A DNA stretch of 64,000 nucleotides from Paracoccaceae bacterium (GTDB taxonomy: Bacteria; Pseudomonadota; Alphaproteobacteria; Rhodobacterales; Rhodobacteraceae). The notes beneath the pieces were generated by a model. It did no database searches, was not told the DNA's origin, and was given only the letters and a program-made list of their open reading frames with translations. Of this stretch, positions 60,773 to 64,000 are shown piece after piece. Location of the stretch: NCBI GenBank assembly GCA_027489375.1, contig JAIXZW010000012.1:62001-126000 (forward strand), given 5' to 3'. The position numbers were made by a program, and so were the translations under genes. Position 1 is the stretch's first letter. Each line of letters begins with the position of its first letter.

Positions 60773-63133
60773 ATGCTCGTAAAACACCGCGACAACTTCA
60801 CCGGACCCTTTCTTGAAATCATCAGCGCCGCACGCTCCGCGATGGGGGCGATCCCGCCGGCCTTTCCGCTGTCGGCAACGGTTGCCGTGAACCCCTTCCT
60901 TGGCCTGTCGGGCATGGGGCTGGAACAGGCAGCCGACCGGCTTGGCCGGGTGGGGGGGCTGCGCCTGACCCTGCCGCGCAGCCATTTCGCGGCGAAGCTG
61001 CGCGCGGGAGAGATCACCGATGCCGACCTTGCCGCCGCCGCCGCCGATGCGGGGCTGACGCTGTCGGACCTGACCGCTGCGCTGGACGGTCCCGAAACGG
61101 AAGCGGTGCCGCTGGCAACCATCGCGGACCTGGCGGCCGAGGTGTCGGGCATCGACTGGCCTGCCATCCTGCTCGACCGGATCGGCAGCTTTTGTGCTGC
61201 GCGCTTCGATCAGGGACAGGCGCTGTGGCCGCTTGCGGGGGCGGGCGGGCTTTATTCCGCATGGCGGGCCCATGCCACGCATGACCTGACACCCGAAATC
61301 GCGGGTCTCGCAGGCTTTGCCGATCATGTCGCGGCCAGCCCCGATGACGCGTGGTCCGCCGTGGCCCGTGCGGTCGGCACGGTCGGGATCGGATCGGCCG
61401 AGGCGAACCTTTACTTCCATGCCTTGCTCCACCGCCTTGGCGGCTGGGCGCAGGCTGCCCGCTGGCAGGTCTGGCAGGCGGAACTGTCAGGAGAGACATC
61501 CGACGCGCTCACCGACCTTCTTGCCATCCGGCTGGTCTGGGACGACGCGCTCTTTTCGCACTACGCTGCGCGGATTTCCGAACGCTGGGCCGGGGCGCGG
61601 CAGGAATTTGCCAAGGAACGGTCGGATCTGCATGGGTTGTGCATCGACGCGGCGCTGCAATCCGCCGCGGAACGTGCGACACAGCGCGATCTGGCGGGCA
61701 GGCTTGCCGCGCCCGCGCCCCGCGCCGCGGTCGCGCCCGAACTGCAGGCCGCCTTTTGCATCGACGTGCGCTCCGAGGTGTTCCGCCGTGCGCTGGAATC
61801 GCTCGATCCCGCCATCGAAACCATTGGTTTTGCGGGCTTCTTCGGCCTCCCGCTCGCCCATCGGCCGTTTGGCGCGGTCGAGGCGGAACCGCATCTTCCC
61901 GTCCTCCTTCGCCCCGCACTGAAAAGCGCGCCCGACGCCCCCGCGGCCGTGGAAGAGGCTGCCCGCATCACGGCCCGCGCCACCCGCGCTTGGGGTCGGT
62001 TCCGGCAGGCGGCTGTCTCCTCCTTCGCCTTTGTCGAGGCGGTCGGGCCGCTCTATGGCGCGAAACTCCTGCGCGACTCGATCGGTTTGCGCGGCAAACC
62101 CGCACCTTGTGAGCCCGCGCCGGCCATCGAAGGACTGGGGGCAGGGGCAAGGATCGCCACGGCCGCAAAGGTGCTGGGGGCGATGTCGCTGCGGTCGGGG
62201 TTCGCCCCCGTCGTGCTGCTGGTCGGCCACGGTGCGCATGTGGTGAATAACGCCCACCATTCCGCCCTGAACTGCGGCGCATGCGGCGGACGGACGGGCG
62301 AGGTGAGCGCCCGTGCACTTGCCGCGCTGCTGAACGACCCAGAAACGCGCAAGGGACTGGAAGGGCAGGGGATTTTCGTTCCGGCGACCACCCGTTTCAT
62401 AGCGGCGCTGCATGACACCGTGACCGATGCCGTGACGCTGTTCGACGCACCCGAGGGCATGGAAAAGCTGTCGGCATGGCTTGCCGCAGCGGGCAGGATC
62501 GCCCGCGCCGAACGCGCAAAGCGGCTTCCGCGTTCGGGCAAATCGGGACACGCCCTTTTGAAGCGCGGGTCCGACTGGGCCGAAACCCGCCCCGAATGGG
62601 GTCTGTCGGGCTGTGCAAGCTTCATCGCGGCCCCCCGCCACCGCAGCGCGGGGCGCGACCTTGGCGGTCGTGCCTTCCTGCACAGCTACGACTGGCGGCA
62701 GGACGAAGGCTTTGCCACGCTGGAGTTGATCCTGACCGCGCCCGTGGTCGTGGCAAGCTGGATCAGCCTGCAATACTATGGCTCCACCGTTGCCCCGCAG
62801 GCTTTTGGCGGGGGGAACAAGCTTTTGCACAATGTCGTCGGCGGCTTCGGCGTGCTTGAAGGTCACGGAGGCGCGCCGCGCGTCGGCCTGCCTTGGCAAT
62901 CGGTGCATGATGGCGCGGGGTTGCAGCACGATCCGCTGCGGTTGAGCGTGGTGGTCGAGGCTCCTGCCGACGCGATCACGGCGATCATCGCCCGCCATAC
63001 GGGTCTGCGCGATCTGTTCGACAATGGCTGGCTGCATCTGCTGCGGATGGACGAGGCAGGGCAACTTGCCGACCGCTACCTGCGCGGGCTGCGCTGGGAG
63101 CCGGTCGTGGCGGCGGGGGCCATGCCCGCCTGA
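60773..63133 (+). CDS. dabA: DabA, beta-carbonic-anhydrase-like subunit (DUF2309)
   Basis: 786 aa. DabA proteins are cytoplasmic, membrane-bound and hydrate CO2 unidirectionally when energised by DabB. The zinc-ligand set fits: C329 and D331 in AFCIDVRSEVFRR, H486 in LLVGHGAHVVNNAHHS, and C501 in NCGACGG, with the 15-residue H-C spacing of characterised DabA. GNKLLHNVVGGFGVLEG and AVNPFLG-like (VAVNPFLGLSG) segments are family marks. ATG at 60773 follows TTGGAG; an upstream TTG is possible. The gene ends at a strong terminator. Confidence 0.95.
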   Translation: MLVKHRDNFTGPFLEIISAARSAMGAIPPAFPLSATVAVNPFLGLSGMGLEQAADRLGRVGGLRLTLPRSHFAAKLRAGEITDADLAAAAADAGLTLSDLTAALDGPETEAVPLATIADLAAEVSGIDWPAILLDRIGSFCAARFDQGQALWPLAGAGGLYSAWRAHATHDLTPEIAGLAGFADHVAASPDDAWSAVARAVGTVGIGSAEANLYFHALLHRLGGWAQAARWQVWQAELSGETSDALTDLLAIRLVWDDALFSHYAARISERWAGARQEFAKERSDLHGLCIDAALQSAAERATQRDLAGRLAAPAPRAAVAPELQAAFCIDVRSEVFRRALESLDPAIETIGFAGFFGLPLAHRPFGAVEAEPHLPVLLRPALKSAPDAPAAVEEAARITARATRAWGRFRQAAVSSFAFVEAVGPLYGAKLLRDSIGLRGKPAPCEPAPAIEGLGAGARIATAAKVLGAMSLRSGFAPVVLLVGHGAHVVNNAHHSALNCGACGGRTGEVSARALAALLNDPETRKGLEGQGIFVPATTRFIAALHDTVTDAVTLFDAPEGMEKLSAWLAAAGRIARAERAKRLPRSGKSGHALLKRGSDWAETRPEWGLSGCASFIAAPRHRSAGRDLGGRAFLHSYDWRQDEGFATLELILTAPVVVASWISLQYYGSTVAPQAFGGGNKLLHNVVGGFGVLEGHGGAPRVGLPWQSVHDGAGLQHDPLRLSVVVEAPADAITAIIARHTGLRDLFDNGWLHLLRMDEAGQLADRYLRGLRWEPVVAAGAMPA

Positions 63134-63147
63134 CCCGCATATCGGTA

Positions 63148-63181
63148 GCCCGACCCGGGCATTCGGGTCGGGCATGGTTTT
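63148..63181 (+). terminator. Rho-independent terminator of dabBA
   Basis: GCCCGACCCG (63148-63157) pairs perfectly with CGGGTCGGGC (63164-63173) around a 6-base loop; ATGGTTTT follows. Confidence 0.85.
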
Positions 63182-63227
63182 CCTGCGGAATCGGCTGGTC
63201 AACCGCGACCGCAGCGTTTAGCAGTCA

Positions 63228-63310
63228 TCGCGTGACAGGGGCGTCCGGGTATCCGGGCTGAGAAGCACCCTTTGAACCTGAACCAGATCATGCTGGCGGA
63301 GGAAGTCGCG
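63228..63310 (+). ncRNA. TPP (thiamine pyrophosphate) riboswitch
   Basis: The two conserved blocks are clear: GGCTGAGAAGCACCC followed by TTTGAACCTGAACCAG, and ATGCTGGCGGAGGAAG, the THI-box pyrimidine and pyrophosphate sensor cores. It sits 65 bases before thiM. Confidence 0.95.
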
Positions 63311-63340
63311 CGTGCCCCCCTTTTCGGGGCGGGCCACACG

Positions 63341-63378
63341 TCATTCCGATGCCCCCAAAGGAAAGAGGACCGGAATGA
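63341..63378 (+). promoter_or_regulatory. Start-codon-masking hairpin of the thiM riboswitch
   Basis: TCATTCCG (63341-63348) is exactly complementary to CGGAATGA (63371-63378), which contains the thiM ATG (63375). The loop holds AAAGGAAAGAGG with the ribosome binding site. A second stem, GCCCC/GGGGC (63314-63330), lies between it and the aptamer and could be the switch helix. Confidence 0.75.
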
Positions 63379-64000
63379 CCGATTGGGGCCAGAATCTCGC
63401 ACAGATGCGCGCAACCGCACCCTTGGTGCAGAACATCGCCAATTATGTTTCGATGAACGTCATGGCCAATGTGCTGCTGGCGGCAGGTGCTTCGCCCGCG
63501 ATGGTGCATGCCGAAGAAGAAGCCGCCGAATTCGCGGGCTTCACGCAGGCGTTGACAGTCAATATCGGCACGCTTTCCGCGCCTTGGGTGCGGTCGATGC
63601 TTGCCGCGGCGGGAGCGGCTTCGGCCAAGGGTACGCCTTGGGTGCTCGATCCCGTCGCCGCAGGCGCGACCGCGTTCCGGCGCGAGACGGCTGCGGCGCT
63701 GGTTGCGCTGCGGCCCACGGTCATTCGGGGCAATGCGTCCGAAATCCTTGCGCTTTCGGGTGCGGATGCGGCGGGCAAGGGGGTTGATGCCGCCGATGGC
63801 GTGCAGGCGGCAGAGACGGGGGCCAGCGCCCTGGCGCGGCGGGTCGGCGCGGTCGTGGCCGTGACCGGTCCCGTCGATTTCGTGACCGACGGCACGCGGG
63901 CCTTTCGCATTTCCAACGGCCACCCGACCATGCCGCAGGTCACGGCGCTTGGCTGTTCGCTGACGGGTGTGGTCGGGGCGTTCCTCGTGGGTCAGCCGGC
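63375..64000 (+). CDS. thiM: Hydroxyethylthiazole kinase, 3' end cut off by window
   Basis: 208 readable codons. ThiM phosphorylates 4-methyl-5-(2-hydroxyethyl)thiazole for thiamine salvage. Matching segments: PLVQNIANYVSMNVMANVLLAAGASPAM near the start (in part), LTVNIGTLS, GTPWVLDPVAAGAT, VIRGNASEILAL, VVAVTGPVDFVTDG and, at the edge, VTALGCSLTGVVGAFL with the catalytic Cys. The ATG at 63375 is covered by the leader hairpin, so expression is probably off when TPP is bound. Other thi genes would lie to the right. Confidence 0.95.
   Translation, partial: MTDWGQNLAQMRATAPLVQNIANYVSMNVMANVLLAAGASPAMVHAEEEAAEFAGFTQALTVNIGTLSAPWVRSMLAAAGAASAKGTPWVLDPVAAGATAFRRETAAALVALRPTVIRGNASEILALSGADAAGKGVDAADGVQAAETGASALARRVGAVVAVTGPVDFVTDGTRAFRISNGHPTMPQVTALGCSLTGVVGAFLVGQP

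Noticed and set aside
59134-61167. Long minus-strand frame opposite dabB and dabA
   Set aside because: Low-complexity Gly/Arg/Gln-rich translation, no start signal, opposite two clear genes.

Overview
The window is GC-rich alphaproteobacterial chromosome, most likely from the Rhodobacterales (Rhodobacteraceae). The basis is gene content and order (lexA-moeA-moaC-trpC-trpD-trpG with a nearby trpE-ppiD pair; gltA-gltX-comEC), an alphaproteobacterial GTTC-N7-GTTC SOS operator, a hexameric-type citrate synthase, and a recurrent intergenic element built around GGATATTTG. No insertion sequence, phage, CRISPR array or rRNA was seen. Two tRNA genes are present: Pro(TGG) and Glu(TTC).

Layout. 0-4 kb: a nearly complete corrinoid-protein reactivase of the ASKHA/[2Fe-2S] type (cut by the left edge), a family III CoA-transferase and a lytic-transglycosylase lipoprotein. 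4-13 kb: translation genes (gatB, valS), a HisC-like aminotransferase, then a divergent locus of a TetR regulator facing an ABA4-like and a second membrane protein, with two matching 19-bp palindromes between them. 13-16 kb: polyamines (Lrp-type regulator, leader-preceded ornithine decarboxylase, N-carbamoylputrescine amidase). 16-34 kb: housekeeping (gltA, gltX, comEC, lexA, moeA/moaC, trp genes split around a polysaccharide deacetylase, a PpiD-like foldase, gpt, LysE exporter, fabI). 34-36 kb: pdxH, a two-domain cold-shock protein, a DUF192 protein and tRNA-Pro.

36-51 kb is the metabolic centre of the window: a full N-methylglutamate pathway for methylamine use. gmaS and mgsABC lie on one side, mgdABCD (N-methylglutamate dehydrogenase) on the other. 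Between them are three very small membrane proteins tied to an APC permease, a cupin-type XRE regulator and a GlxA-type AraC regulator. gmaS makes gamma-glutamylmethylamide, MgsABC makes N-methylglutamate, and MgdABCD oxidises it to glutamate and formaldehyde. The small-protein/permease operon is a candidate amine uptake system and I know no described equivalent.

52-57 kb is a signalling island: a stand-alone receiver, an Hpt protein, a membrane histidine kinase, an unknown protein, a LuxI-type acyl-homoserine-lactone synthase with all invariant residues but no LuxR nearby, and a receiver joined to a degenerate GGDEF-like domain. 58-63 kb holds a LysR regulator divergent from dabB-dabA, an energy-coupled inorganic-carbon accumulation system. 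It may help a methylotroph supply bicarbonate for carboxylation. The right edge is a TPP riboswitch controlling thiM; a perfect 8-bp stem covers the thiM start codon.
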